Source: an uncultured Bacteroidales bacterium
GTDB lineage: Bacteria; Bacteroidota; Bacteroidia; Bacteroidales; Bacteroidaceae
Direction: 5' to 3'
Length of the DNA stretch: 35,184 bases
Assembly: GCA_902774275.1 (NCBI GenBank)
Contig: CACYHN010000014.1
Span: forward strand, 1 to 35,184
Shown: positions 25,957 through 34,498 of the stretch, piece after piece
Position numbering within the stretch: the stretch's first letter is position 1
Layout of the letters: each line of letters starts with the position of its first letter
Made by a program: the position numbers and the translations under genes
Notes under the pieces: model-generated
Databases searched by the model: none
Seen by the model: the letters and a program-made list of their open reading frames with translations, nothing else
What the model was told of the DNA's origin: nothing

Positions 25957-26334
25957 TCAATGCTTGTTCTGCTTAGCCTCAATGCAAAGTGTAGCGTGAG
26001 GTACGGCACGCAGACGCTCCTTAGGTATCAGTTTACCTGTCTCACGGCAAATACCATAGGTCTTGTTCTCAATACGTACCAAAGCAGCCTGAAGTGACTG
26101 GATAAACTTCATCTGACGCTGTGCAAGACGAGTGGTCTCCTCCTTGGAAAGAGTATTAGCCCCCTCCTCAAGCACCTTGTATGTAGGTGATGTATCATCA
26201 GTGCTGTTATTGTCAGCATTCATAAGAGAGGCCTTGAGAGCATCATAATCACGCTGTGCAATCTCAAGCTTTTCATTTATGATCTGACGGAACTCCTCAA
26301 GTTCCTCGTCAGAATAACGGTTCTTCTCTGCCAT
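25957..26334 (-). CDS. dksA: DksA/TraR-family regulator
   Basis: A 125-aa protein with an N-terminal coiled coil (residues ~8-90, rich in Glu/Lys/Leu) and a C-terminal zinc-finger region (YGICRETGKLIPKERLRAVPHATLC). DksA proteins enter the RNA polymerase secondary channel and work with ppGpp. Only two cysteines remain in the finger (CRETGK and TLCIEAK), where classic C4 DksA has four, so it is either zinc-free or binds metal differently; such degenerate forms are common in Bacteroidetes. It lies 30 bp after ileS and directly before lspA. The gene name is by family, not proven orthology. Confidence 0.9.
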   Translation of the reverse strand: MAEKNRYSDEELEEFRQIINEKLEIAQRDYDALKASLMNADNNSTDDTSPTYKVLEEGANTLSKEETTRLAQRQMKFIQSLQAALVRIENKTYGICRETGKLIPKERLRAVPHATLCIEAKQNKH

Positions 26335-26364
26335 AATGGTAAAGTTATAGGTTAAGGTTATTGA

Positions 26365-29300
26365 TTAAATTTTTTCTATCTGCAATTTGAATGTGTAGTC
26401 ATCAAACGATATGTCCTCACCCTGCTCCATTCCGGGAACAAGCTCTATTGAATCAGCCAGTACCTGACTCTTTATCCAATCCTCATACTCACGGACAGCG
26501 GCATCGGTCTCAGCATTGGAGTTGAGGCGTACACGTATGCGGTCTGTTATCTCCAGACCGTTCTGCTTACGTGAATCCTGAATACGTTTCTTGAGCTCAC
26601 GTGCAATACCCTCGCGCTTGAGTTCATCAGTAAGCTGGATATCCAAAGCTACAGTCAGTGTACCCTCATTTGCTACAACCCAGCCCGGGATATCCTCACT
26701 GAATATCTCAACCTCAGTGGTATCAACAGTGGCGGGAGTACCGTTAATGTCAAACGTAAAGCTGCCCTCCTGCTCCAGTTTGGCCACATCCTCCTGACTC
26801 ATGTTCTGGACTGCAGCTGCAACGCCCTTCATGAGCGGGCCGAACTTCTTACCAAGAATCTTGAAGTTACACTTGACCTTCTTGACCAGAACACTGGTAG
26901 CGCCCTCCACAAATTCTATCTCCTTAACGTTCACCTGATCACGGATAAGTTCCTTGACAGGCTCCAGATGTGAGCGGAGTTCAGGAGTAACGGGGATAAG
27001 TATCTTCTGCAACGGCTTGCGCACGTTTATCTTAACGTCATCACGCTTACGCAGGGCAAGCACCATTGATGTGAGTTTCTGCGCCAGCTCCATGCGGGTC
27101 TCAAGTTCCTTGTCAACCAGAGAATCATCGCACACGGGGTAATCGGCCAGATGAACAGAAAGAGGTGCTTTTGAATCTGCAACATTTGTAAGGTCACGAT
27201 ACAGACGGTCTGCGTAGAACGGAGCTATAGGTGACATCAGTCTTGATACAGTCTCAAGGCATGTATAAAGAGTCTGGTATGCTGCCAGCTTATCATCACT
27301 CATGCTGCTGCCCCAGTAACGGTCACGTGTAAGGTGTACGTACCAGTTGGACAAGTAATCATTCACGAATCCTGTAATCATACGGCCGGCGCGTGTAGGC
27401 TCAAAGTCATCAAGGCTCTCACGTACCTCACGGGTCAGTGAATTGAGCTCACTCAGTATCCAGCGGTCCATAACAGGACGCTCGCTGGCAGGAATCTGAG
27501 CGGCAGAGTTGTCAAAGCCATCTACATTGGCGTACTGCGCAAAGAACTTGTATGTATTGTGCAGGGTGCCGAAGAATTTGCGGGTAACATCCTTAACGCC
27601 CTCCTCATCAAACTTGAGGTTATCCCAAGGCTGGGCGTTGGTTATCATATACCAGCGCAGGGCATCACTACCGAACTGCTCTATCTCCTGGAACGGATCG
27701 ACGGCATTGCCCAAACGCTTGGACATCTTGTTGCCGTTCTTATCAAGAACCAAGCCGTTTGAAATGACGGTTTTGAATGATACGCTGTTCTTGACCATCG
27801 TGGCAATGGCGTGCAGTGTGTAGAACCAACCGCGTGTCTGGTCAACACCCTCGGCAATGAAATCAGCCGGGAATACGGTACCGTTGTCAATGAGTTCCTT
27901 GTTCTCAAACGGATAGTGCATCTGGGCAAACGGCATGGCGCCGCTGTCAAACCATACGTCTATCAGGTCAAGTTCACGCTTCATTGCACGGCCTGCATCC
28001 GATACCAGCACGATATCATCCACATACGGGCGGTGCAGGTCAATCTTATCGTAATTGGCTGCTGTATAGACGCCAGGCTGGAAACCTTTCTCCTTGAACG
28101 GATTGGATTTCATTACGCCGGCCTTTACAGCCTTCTCAATCTCATTATAGAGTTCCTCTACTGAGCCGATGCACAGTTCATCACCGTCATCGTTACGCCA
28201 GATAGGCAGCGGAGTACCCCAGTAACGGCTACGGCTCAGGTTCCAGTCATTCAGGTTCTCAAGCCACTTGCCAAACCTTCCGGTTCCGGTTGACTCCGGT
28301 TTCCACTTGATGGTATCATTAAGCTCCATCATGCGTTCGCGTGCGGCCGATGCCTTGATGAACCAGCTGTCCAGCGGATAGTAGATGACCGGCTTATCTG
28401 TACGCCAGCAGTGCGGATAGTTGTGCACGTGCTTCTCTATCTTGAATGCCGTACCAGCCTGTTTCATGCGGATGCAGATATATACGTTCAGGTCCTCCTC
28501 CTTCTGTGCGGCAGCCTCGTCATACTTGCCGCCCACATTGAACTTGGGATCATAGGCATTCTTTACATATGCGCCCTCATATTCCTTGTAGAGTTCCTGG
28601 TCCACGCAGTTCTTTACAAAGTCAGGATCCAGTTCATCCATGAGCCAGTACTTACCGGTAAAGTCCACCATCGGACGGGTCTCCATCTTGCGGTTAACCA
28701 TAAAGAGTGACGGAATTCCTGCAGCCTTGGCTACAAAAGCATCATCAGCACCAAATGTAGGTGCAATATGTACTATTCCGGTACCATCCTCAGTGGTAAC
28801 GTAATCACCCGGTATTACGCGGAAACCGGCATCGGATATCTGTATTGAACCATCCTCAGCCTTGAAAACGGGCTTAACCCACGGGAAAAGCTGCTTGTAG
28901 TGCATACCTACCAGATCTGCACCCTTATACTCAGCTACAATCTGATAAGGAACAACCTTATCCCCCTGCTTGTATGAGTCAAGCGAAAGCTCCGCACCCT
29001 TAGGATCCAGATATGCGCTCAGACGCTCCTTAGCCATGACGGCAGTCACAGGTGCTCCGGTGTAAGGATTGTATGTGCGTACTGCTACATAATCTATTTT
29101 GTTGCCTACGCAGAGTGCGGTGTTTGAAGGCAGTGTCCAGGGAGTTGTGGTCCATGCAACAAAGCAGGGAGTTCCCCACCCCGTCATCTCGGGTTTGGGA
29201 TCTGTCATCTCAAACTGAGCGGTAACGGTGGTATCCTTTACGTCACGATAGCAGCCAGGCTGGTTAAGTTCATGACTTGAAAGACCTGTACCTGCTGCAG

Positions 29301-29850
29301 GTGAGTAAGGCTGGATGGTGTAACCTTTATAGAGATAGCCCTTACCGTAAAGTTGCTTGAGCAGCCACCACAAGGTCTCTATGTAACGGTTATCGTATGT
29401 AATATACGGATTGTCCAGATCTACCCAGTAACCTATCTTCTGTGTAAGGTCACTCCAGTGCTCCTTGTATTTCATGACCTCGGTACGGCAGTTCATGTTG
29501 TAGTCATCAACCGAGATCTTCTTACCTATATCCTCTTTTGTAATGCCGAGCTTCTTCTCCACACCAAGTTCAACCGGCAGTCCGTGTGTATCCCATCCGG
29601 CCTTACGGTTAACCTGATAGCCGCACATGGTCTTGTAACGGCAGAATGTGTCCTTGATGGTACGGGCCATGACGTGATGGATGCCGGGCATTCCGTTAGC
29701 CGAGGGAGGTCCCTCATAGAACACGAATGACGGATGACCTTCACGCTCCTTTATACTGCGTTTGAAAAGATCCTCCTTAAGCCAATCCTCCAAAACATCT
29801 TTGTTGACCTGTGACAGGTCAAGCTGTCCGCGCTCAGCAAACTTTTTCAT
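26365..29850 (-). CDS. ileS: Isoleucyl-tRNA synthetase (IleRS2-like, GXHH motif)
   Basis: A 1161-aa class I synthetase that charges tRNA-Ile. The catalytic signature that is normally HxGH reads Gly56-Ile57-His58-His59 in PPSANGMPGIHHVM. The KMSKS loop is NGNKMSKRLGNAV. The CP1 editing domain has WTTTPWTLPSNTALC and EDGTGIVHIAPTFGADD, and the anticodon-binding end has the MDRWILSELN start and the C-terminal extension of the eukaryotic-like IleRS2 type. No CxxC zinc tail of the E. coli type is present. It is first in an operon with dksA, lspA and the DUF4296 gene; a TAACTTTG -7 box lies at 29914-29921. Confidence 0.97.
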   Translation of the reverse strand: MKKFAERGQLDLSQVNKDVLEDWLKEDLFKRSIKEREGHPSFVFYEGPPSANGMPGIHHVMARTIKDTFCRYKTMCGYQVNRKAGWDTHGLPVELGVEKKLGITKEDIGKKISVDDYNMNCRTEVMKYKEHWSDLTQKIGYWVDLDNPYITYDNRYIETLWWLLKQLYGKGYLYKGYTIQPYSPAAGTGLSSHELNQPGCYRDVKDTTVTAQFEMTDPKPEMTGWGTPCFVAWTTTPWTLPSNTALCVGNKIDYVAVRTYNPYTGAPVTAVMAKERLSAYLDPKGAELSLDSYKQGDKVVPYQIVAEYKGADLVGMHYKQLFPWVKPVFKAEDGSIQISDAGFRVIPGDYVTTEDGTGIVHIAPTFGADDAFVAKAAGIPSLFMVNRKMETRPMVDFTGKYWLMDELDPDFVKNCVDQELYKEYEGAYVKNAYDPKFNVGGKYDEAAAQKEEDLNVYICIRMKQAGTAFKIEKHVHNYPHCWRTDKPVIYYPLDSWFIKASAARERMMELNDTIKWKPESTGTGRFGKWLENLNDWNLSRSRYWGTPLPIWRNDDGDELCIGSVEELYNEIEKAVKAGVMKSNPFKEKGFQPGVYTAANYDKIDLHRPYVDDIVLVSDAGRAMKRELDLIDVWFDSGAMPFAQMHYPFENKELIDNGTVFPADFIAEGVDQTRGWFYTLHAIATMVKNSVSFKTVISNGLVLDKNGNKMSKRLGNAVDPFQEIEQFGSDALRWYMITNAQPWDNLKFDEEGVKDVTRKFFGTLHNTYKFFAQYANVDGFDNSAAQIPASERPVMDRWILSELNSLTREVRESLDDFEPTRAGRMITGFVNDYLSNWYVHLTRDRYWGSSMSDDKLAAYQTLYTCLETVSRLMSPIAPFYADRLYRDLTNVADSKAPLSVHLADYPVCDDSLVDKELETRMELAQKLTSMVLALRKRDDVKINVRKPLQKILIPVTPELRSHLEPVKELIRDQVNVKEIEFVEGATSVLVKKVKCNFKILGKKFGPLMKGVAAAVQNMSQEDVAKLEQEGSFTFDINGTPATVDTTEVEIFSEDIPGWVVANEGTLTVALDIQLTDELKREGIARELKKRIQDSRKQNGLEITDRIRVRLNSNAETDAAVREYEDWIKSQVLADSIELVPGMEQGEDISFDDYTFKLQIEKI

Positions 29851-29913
29851 TATAACTATATGATATATAAGGATTTACAACATCATCACAGACTCCCCGC
29901 CCGTAATTTGCCG

Positions 29914-29921
29914 CAAAGTTA
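29914..29921 (-). promoter_or_regulatory. Possible -7 box of the ileS operon
   Basis: The minus strand reads TAACTTTG, a full TAnnTTTG match, 64 bp before the ileS start. The -33 position lacks a clear TTTG. Confidence 0.45.
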
Positions 29922-29927
29922 GTCATT

Positions 29928-29943
29928 TTATTCCTAAGAATAA
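29928..29943. promoter_or_regulatory. Inverted repeat TTATTC-CTAA-GAATAA between ileS and the TonB receptor
   Basis: A perfect 6-bp inverted repeat between the two divergent promoters, directly upstream of the ileS -7 box. It could be an operator, but such short A/T repeats also arise by chance, and it is not a Fur-box match. Confidence 0.25.
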
Positions 29944-29987
29944 GAATCTGTTGGTGCAAAAAAGGACATTATCACTATTTTATGGTA

Positions 29988-30018
29988 TTGTGAAGCCTTT
30001 CATACGCCTCTACCTTTG
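29988..30018 (+). promoter_or_regulatory. Bacteroidetes-type promoter of the TonB-receptor operon
   Basis: TTG (29988-29990), a 20-bp spacer and TACCTTTG (30011-30018) match the consensus, 37 bp before the ATG. Confidence 0.7.
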
Positions 30019-30055
30019 CAACCGATTTTGAAATGAACCAGGAACAGAAATATCA

Positions 30056-32422
30056 ATGAAAAGAAAAATGAAAGAACTGCGCCGCATAATGGCGGCCTGC
30101 ATTATGGTAACATGCTTTTCCAATAGTATTTGGGCCGAAAACATCGATGCAGACATAGTAGGTACCGTCTATGACATCAAAAACAACTCACCGCTTCCTG
30201 CCGCAACAGTCTATATAGAGGAACTGGAGAAGGGAGTAATCACTGATACAGAAGGCGTATTCCGCATAACAGGAGTACCTGACGGTACATATACCCTTAA
30301 AGTCCAGTATCTGGGATATAATCCTACTGAAAAAACAGTCAGAACTGACAAAGGAGCCAGATCAAACGATATAGGACTCAAACCTGAAAACCTCTCTTTA
30401 TCGGAAGTGATAATATCTGAGAAAAGCCAGGCCAGGATACTGCGTGAGCAGGCTATGCCCATCTCTGTCATAAGTATGCAGCAACTGCAGGGAACCGTGA
30501 GTGACGTGCAGAGCATACTGGCCAAGACTGTAGGCGTAACGATACGTGCCACAGGCGGTCTGGGCAGCACCTCACGTTTGTCCGTCCGCGGTCTCGAGGG
30601 CAAGCGCATAGGATTCTTCATTGATGAGACCCCTATGGCTGACCAGTCTGATTTTGTTGACCTGAATGATATACCGGTAGATATGATAGACCGCATAGAG
30701 ATATATAAGGGTGTTGTTCCGGCCAAGTTCGGCGGATCAGCCATGGGCGGTGCGGTCAACATAGTCATCAAAGAGTATCCTGAACACTACATGGACGCCA
30801 GCTATATGCGCGAATCATATAACACAAACCGTTTTCAGACCGTACTCAAAAAGAATGACCGTAAACTTGGACTGGTTTACGGAATTGGTGGCGGCTACAC
30901 ATATGCAGATAACGATTACACAATGGAATCACCCTACATCAAGGGACTCAACATTCACCGTGACCATGACGCATACCAAAAGATAATGGTAGGTGGAAGC
31001 GTAAAGGCATACAAATGGTGGTTTGATGAAGTGGAACTGGAACCCGTATATGTAAACACCTACCATGAGATACAAGGTATAGAGACCGATATCCGATACG
31101 CCCACAGCAAGTCACAAGGATATCTGCTCAACCTGAAACTGGTCAAGGATGACTTCCTTGTTGAGGGGCTTGACTTTGATATGTCAACCGCTTTAGCTTA
31201 CACACAGTACAACATGATAGATACCGCCAGAAGCTATTATGACTGGAACGGACAGGCGCACGCCACACCCTCCGTCTATGGCGGCGAGATAATAGGTAAC
31301 CGTTATGCCACAAACTCTGACAACAGGAAATTCACGCTCCTGAACAAGCTCTACATAGAGTATCTCATCAACAAACGCCACTCTGTGATATTCAACTCAC
31401 TCATCCAGACAGCCGATGGCCGTCCCAGTGACGAGCTCAAGATAAAGAGTCTGGGCAAGCAGGTTGACTTTGACTCCAGGATGCGCAGTTGGGTAGTAGG
31501 TCTCACCTATGACTACCGTTCACTTGACCAGCGTTTCTTAAGCTCACTCACAGGCCGTTACTACTGGTACGGTATGGACACCCAATATGAGAACCTGTAC
31601 GTAACAGTTCCGGTAGAGGACATCTCACTGCGCAAGACAAGCGCCGGATTCAGTGAGGCCATACGCTACCGTATCACTCCAGGACTGATGGCCAAGCTGT
31701 CAGGTGGTTATGACGTACGCATACCGTCCGAGAATGAGCTTCTTGGTGACGGCTCCACCATAGCACCATCTGAGCAGCTTATGCCTGAGCGCAACCTTAG
31801 TTTCAATGCCGGACTGCTCTATGACCTGACAGGCATCCATCCCACCAACCTGCAGATTAAGCTCAACGGTTATTACATGCATGTGGATGACATGATCCGT
31901 TTTGTAAAAGGTATCCTGGGCGCACAGTACCAGAACTTTGGTGAGATGCGCACCATAGGAGTTGAGGCTGAGGTCAAGGCCGATGTGCTGCCCTGGCTCT
32001 ACGGTTATGCCAACGTGACCTACCAGGATCTGCGTGACACCCGCGAGCATGAGGCCGGCAAGGACCTGCCCAACCCCACCAAAGGAAAACGTATGCCCAA
32101 CATCCCCTACTTCATGGCCAACGCCGGGCTCGAGTTTCACAAGGAGAACCTATTTGGCGGCAGCGGACAGAACACCCGCCTGTTTGCCGATGCCTCATTC
32201 ATAGAGGAGTATTTCTATGACTTTGAGCTCACCAAGAACGAGAAGAGACGTATCCCGCGCAGTTTAACCTTTGACTTAGGATTTGAGCACAGTTTCTTTG
32301 ACCAGCGCCTCTACATATCGGGCAAGATAAAGAACGTAGCCGATGCCAAGGTAATATCGGAATACAACTGCCCGCTGCCGGGACGCACTCTGGGTATAAA
32401 ACTACGCTATATTCTTAGATAA
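30056..32422 (+). CDS. TonB-dependent receptor (XusA-like iron-chelate receptor)
   Basis: A 788-aa outer-membrane transporter. After a signal peptide (about residues 1-28, ending SIWAENID) comes a carboxypeptidase-regulatory-like domain (~32-110: IVGTVYDIKNNSPLPAATVY to LGYNPTEK), then the plug (~120-240: ILAKTVGVTIRATGGLGS, SRLSVRGLEGKRIGFFIDE, FGGSAMGGAVNIVIKE) and a 22-strand barrel ending GIKLRYILR. It would use TonB energy to import a chelate. It is not SusC-like: no SusD follows. The partner gene 22 bp downstream is a DUF4374-type lipoprotein, the arrangement of xusA-xusB for xenosiderophore uptake in Bacteroides thetaiotaomicron. The ligand is inferred, not seen. Confidence 0.88.
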   Translation: MKRKMKELRRIMAACIMVTCFSNSIWAENIDADIVGTVYDIKNNSPLPAATVYIEELEKGVITDTEGVFRITGVPDGTYTLKVQYLGYNPTEKTVRTDKGARSNDIGLKPENLSLSEVIISEKSQARILREQAMPISVISMQQLQGTVSDVQSILAKTVGVTIRATGGLGSTSRLSVRGLEGKRIGFFIDETPMADQSDFVDLNDIPVDMIDRIEIYKGVVPAKFGGSAMGGAVNIVIKEYPEHYMDASYMRESYNTNRFQTVLKKNDRKLGLVYGIGGGYTYADNDYTMESPYIKGLNIHRDHDAYQKIMVGGSVKAYKWWFDEVELEPVYVNTYHEIQGIETDIRYAHSKSQGYLLNLKLVKDDFLVEGLDFDMSTALAYTQYNMIDTARSYYDWNGQAHATPSVYGGEIIGNRYATNSDNRKFTLLNKLYIEYLINKRHSVIFNSLIQTADGRPSDELKIKSLGKQVDFDSRMRSWVVGLTYDYRSLDQRFLSSLTGRYYWYGMDTQYENLYVTVPVEDISLRKTSAGFSEAIRYRITPGLMAKLSGGYDVRIPSENELLGDGSTIAPSEQLMPERNLSFNAGLLYDLTGIHPTNLQIKLNGYYMHVDDMIRFVKGILGAQYQNFGEMRTIGVEAEVKADVLPWLYGYANVTYQDLRDTREHEAGKDLPNPTKGKRMPNIPYFMANAGLEFHKENLFGGSGQNTRLFADASFIEEYFYDFELTKNEKRRIPRSLTFDLGFEHSFFDQRLYISGKIKNVADAKVISEYNCPLPGRTLGIKLRYILR

Positions 32423-32444
32423 CAATCAATTAACTATTTCAATA

Positions 32445-33665
32445 ATGAGAAAGACACTTTTTTACAGCGCAGCCGCCATGTGCGGTATGGCTCTTATGTT
32501 CACAGCATGTGACAAGGAAAACAATGATGAGAATGAATCTTTCCCCGGCGGTAAGGGTCACATCCTTATCGAGCCCACAATCAAGAACGATGACGGTGCA
32601 AGCGGTGCGTCATACCTGCTTCAGGTTGAGGACTTTGGCAAGGAGGTAAAATTTGACAACGCCATGCAGGTAGGCTTCTCATCCACCATATCAATATATG
32701 GAAATGACGTTTACGTATTCCCCAGTGAGATGATAAGAAGCAATCTCGAGCTTGTGCGTTACGTACGTTCTGCCGACGGTTTCACCAGGGCTGCCTCCAT
32801 GCAGATCACTCCCGGTTCAGCTCCTTACACACTGATCAAGTATGATGACAACAAGGCATATATCCCTCAGTACGGACTGGGCAATATCCTGATTGTAAAC
32901 CCCATGACACTTAAACTCAAAGGTGAGATAGACCTCAGCCAGTACGCTCACTCAGACCAGAGTGCAGATCCAGCCCGCGGTATCATACGTGACGGAAAAC
33001 TGTTTATCGCTCTGGATCAGGTAGGCCCCACATGGATGCCGTTTGAGGATTACCGCCAGATTGACGTCCTGGTTATAGATGTTAATACCGATGCAGTTGA
33101 AAAGATGATATCGGAGACCACTTCCGGACTCAGCTTCCCCACCCGTCCTTTCCTGCCTGGCATGATGTTCATGAATGAAGCTAATGATATCTACATAGCC
33201 TGCTGCGGCAACTTTGGTTATGACCCCACGTATGTAAAGAACGGCTTTGTATGTATTCCTGCAGGCAACACGGATTTTGACACCGACCGTTCATGGGATA
33301 TCAGCGAGACTGTCATCGAGGGTACGGATGGTTGGAAGCCCGCATCAATCTACAACTCATATTATATGGGTAATGATAAGGTTATAGCTTTCGTGGCCTG
33401 TCTGGAACTTAACGGCGACAATCCCTACACTGCACATAATTCAATAGCCGTTGTCATAGACCTCAACAGCAAGACCATAAAGAGAATCCAGGGTATTCCC
33501 AACACTGATCCTCACAGCGGCTCCATCTGTGAGTATGACGGCAAGTTCTATGTTACAGCATACGGCGTGGATGCATCGGGCGTATTCTCATATGATCCCG
33601 CCACCGGTAGTGCAGAACAAGTACTGCAGTGCAACACAGACCTATCCTACCTGTATATTTTCTGA
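32445..33665 (+). CDS. DUF4374-like surface lipoprotein (XusB-like)
   Basis: A 406-aa protein with a lipoprotein signal (AAAMCGMALMFTACDKEN, lipidated Cys about residue 22) followed by an acidic stretch DKENNDENESFPGG, similar to the acidic surface-export signal of Bacteroidetes lipoproteins. The mature domain is beta-rich with repeated strands (YLLQVEDFGKEV, ISIYGNDVYVFP, KLKGEIDLSQYAH, GKFYVTAYGVD), consistent with a beta-propeller. It resembles DUF4374 proteins that accompany TonB receptors; XusB is a member that binds ferric siderophore at the surface. It follows the receptor by 22 bp and ends before a strong terminator, so it is a two-gene operon. The ligand is uncertain. Confidence 0.8.
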   Translation: MRKTLFYSAAAMCGMALMFTACDKENNDENESFPGGKGHILIEPTIKNDDGASGASYLLQVEDFGKEVKFDNAMQVGFSSTISIYGNDVYVFPSEMIRSNLELVRYVRSADGFTRAASMQITPGSAPYTLIKYDDNKAYIPQYGLGNILIVNPMTLKLKGEIDLSQYAHSDQSADPARGIIRDGKLFIALDQVGPTWMPFEDYRQIDVLVIDVNTDAVEKMISETTSGLSFPTRPFLPGMMFMNEANDIYIACCGNFGYDPTYVKNGFVCIPAGNTDFDTDRSWDISETVIEGTDGWKPASIYNSYYMGNDKVIAFVACLELNGDNPYTAHNSIAVVIDLNSKTIKRIQGIPNTDPHSGSICEYDGKFYVTAYGVDASGVFSYDPATGSAEQVLQCNTDLSYLYIF

Positions 33666-33679
33666 TTCAGCAATAAAAG

Positions 33680-33718
33680 TGGCACAAAGGGGACTGTCCC
33701 TTCTGTGCCATTTTTTTT
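33680..33718 (+). terminator. Palindromic terminator after the XusB-like gene
   Basis: TGGCACA...TGTGCCA outer arms (33680-33686/33704-33710) enclose AAGGG...CCCTT and are followed by eight T's. The core GGGGACTGTCCC is shared with the palindrome at 34451-34473. Confidence 0.88.
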
Positions 33719-33802
33719 CTTTTGTGGAGGTGATATTGATACTTTTTTTGTATCTATGCAAACGATTTCGTTAGACAAGAAACAAATAAGACTATAATCA
33801 CA

Positions 33803-34444
33803 ATGAAAAAACCATTTGTAATAACCATCAGCCGTGAGGTAGGCTCAGGTGGCAGAACCATCGGCCGTAAACTGGCAGAGAAACTGGGTGTGCGTTTCAG
33901 TGACAAGGAACTGATTGATGCTCTTCAGGCTAAGCTCAACCTGTCACCAAACAGCATAGAGGAACTTAAGGGAAAGAAGAAACGCTGGCTGGATGATTTC
34001 ATCCAGATGGTTGCTCCCGTACCCATGAGCGGTCTGCTGGTTGACGGTGGCAGTGATTATATAGCCGAGTATAATTCATCACTTAGTGTCAATGATGTCT
34101 TTGAGGCTGAAAAAGAGATCCTTAACGGAATTGCCGATGAGGGCTCATGCGTAATTGCCGGACGCTCAGGTTTCTTTGTACTCAAGGACCGCCCCAACAA
34201 GGTGGATATACTTATCACCGCCTCAAAAGAGAATCGTATTGCCCGTATCATGCGCAAGCAGGGGCTTTCACGTGAAAAAGCCCAGGAGGTTATAGAAACA
34301 GTAGATAAGGCTCGTGACAACTACGTGCTACGCTATACCGGCCAGAGCCGATATGATGCGCGTAACTACCATATGGTCCTCAATATGGATTATCTCACTG
34401 AGGACAAGGCAGTTGAGCTTATCCTGTCATATCTGGACTTCTGA
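33803..34444 (+). CDS. Cytidylate kinase-like family protein
   Basis: A 213-aa cytoplasmic P-loop kinase. ITISREVGSGGRTIGRKLAEKLG at the N-terminus matches the nucleotide-binding start of the 'cytidylate kinase 2' (cytidylate kinase-like) family. Further signatures are SDKELIDALQ, CVIAGRSGFFVLKDRPNKVDILITA with the NMP-domain Arg, and RIMRKQGLSREKAQE plus DKARDNYVLRYTGQSRYDARNYHMVLNMD in the LID/Asp region. This family is distinct from housekeeping CMP kinase (Cmk), and its substrate has not been established. It stands alone between two related palindromes, 137 bp after the XusB-like gene. Confidence 0.9.
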   Translation: MKKPFVITISREVGSGGRTIGRKLAEKLGVRFSDKELIDALQAKLNLSPNSIEELKGKKKRWLDDFIQMVAPVPMSGLLVDGGSDYIAEYNSSLSVNDVFEAEKEILNGIADEGSCVIAGRSGFFVLKDRPNKVDILITASKENRIARIMRKQGLSREKAQEVIETVDKARDNYVLRYTGQSRYDARNYHMVLNMDYLTEDKAVELILSYLDF

Positions 34445-34450
34445 TTTTGA

Positions 34451-34473
34451 CACAGGGGGACAGTCCCCCTGTG
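34451..34473 (+). terminator. Palindrome after the cytidylate-kinase-like gene
   Basis: CACAGGGGG-ACAGT-CCCCCTGTG, a perfect 9-bp stem starting 7 bp after the stop codon. It lacks a T-tract (followed by CCATTAAATG), so termination would be weak. The palindrome resembles the one at 33680-33710. Confidence 0.65.
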
Positions 34474-34498
34474 CCATTAAATGATTAAAACACATTTT

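Noticed and set aside
25949-25960. TTG-started extension of lspA overlapping the dksA stop
   Set aside because: It adds only four residues; the ATG at 25948 gives a normal start.
30056-32422. SusC-type polysaccharide utilisation locus
   Set aside because: The receptor is shorter than SusC, and the following lipoprotein has DUF4374-like rather than SusD features; no glycoside hydrolase or sensor is nearby.
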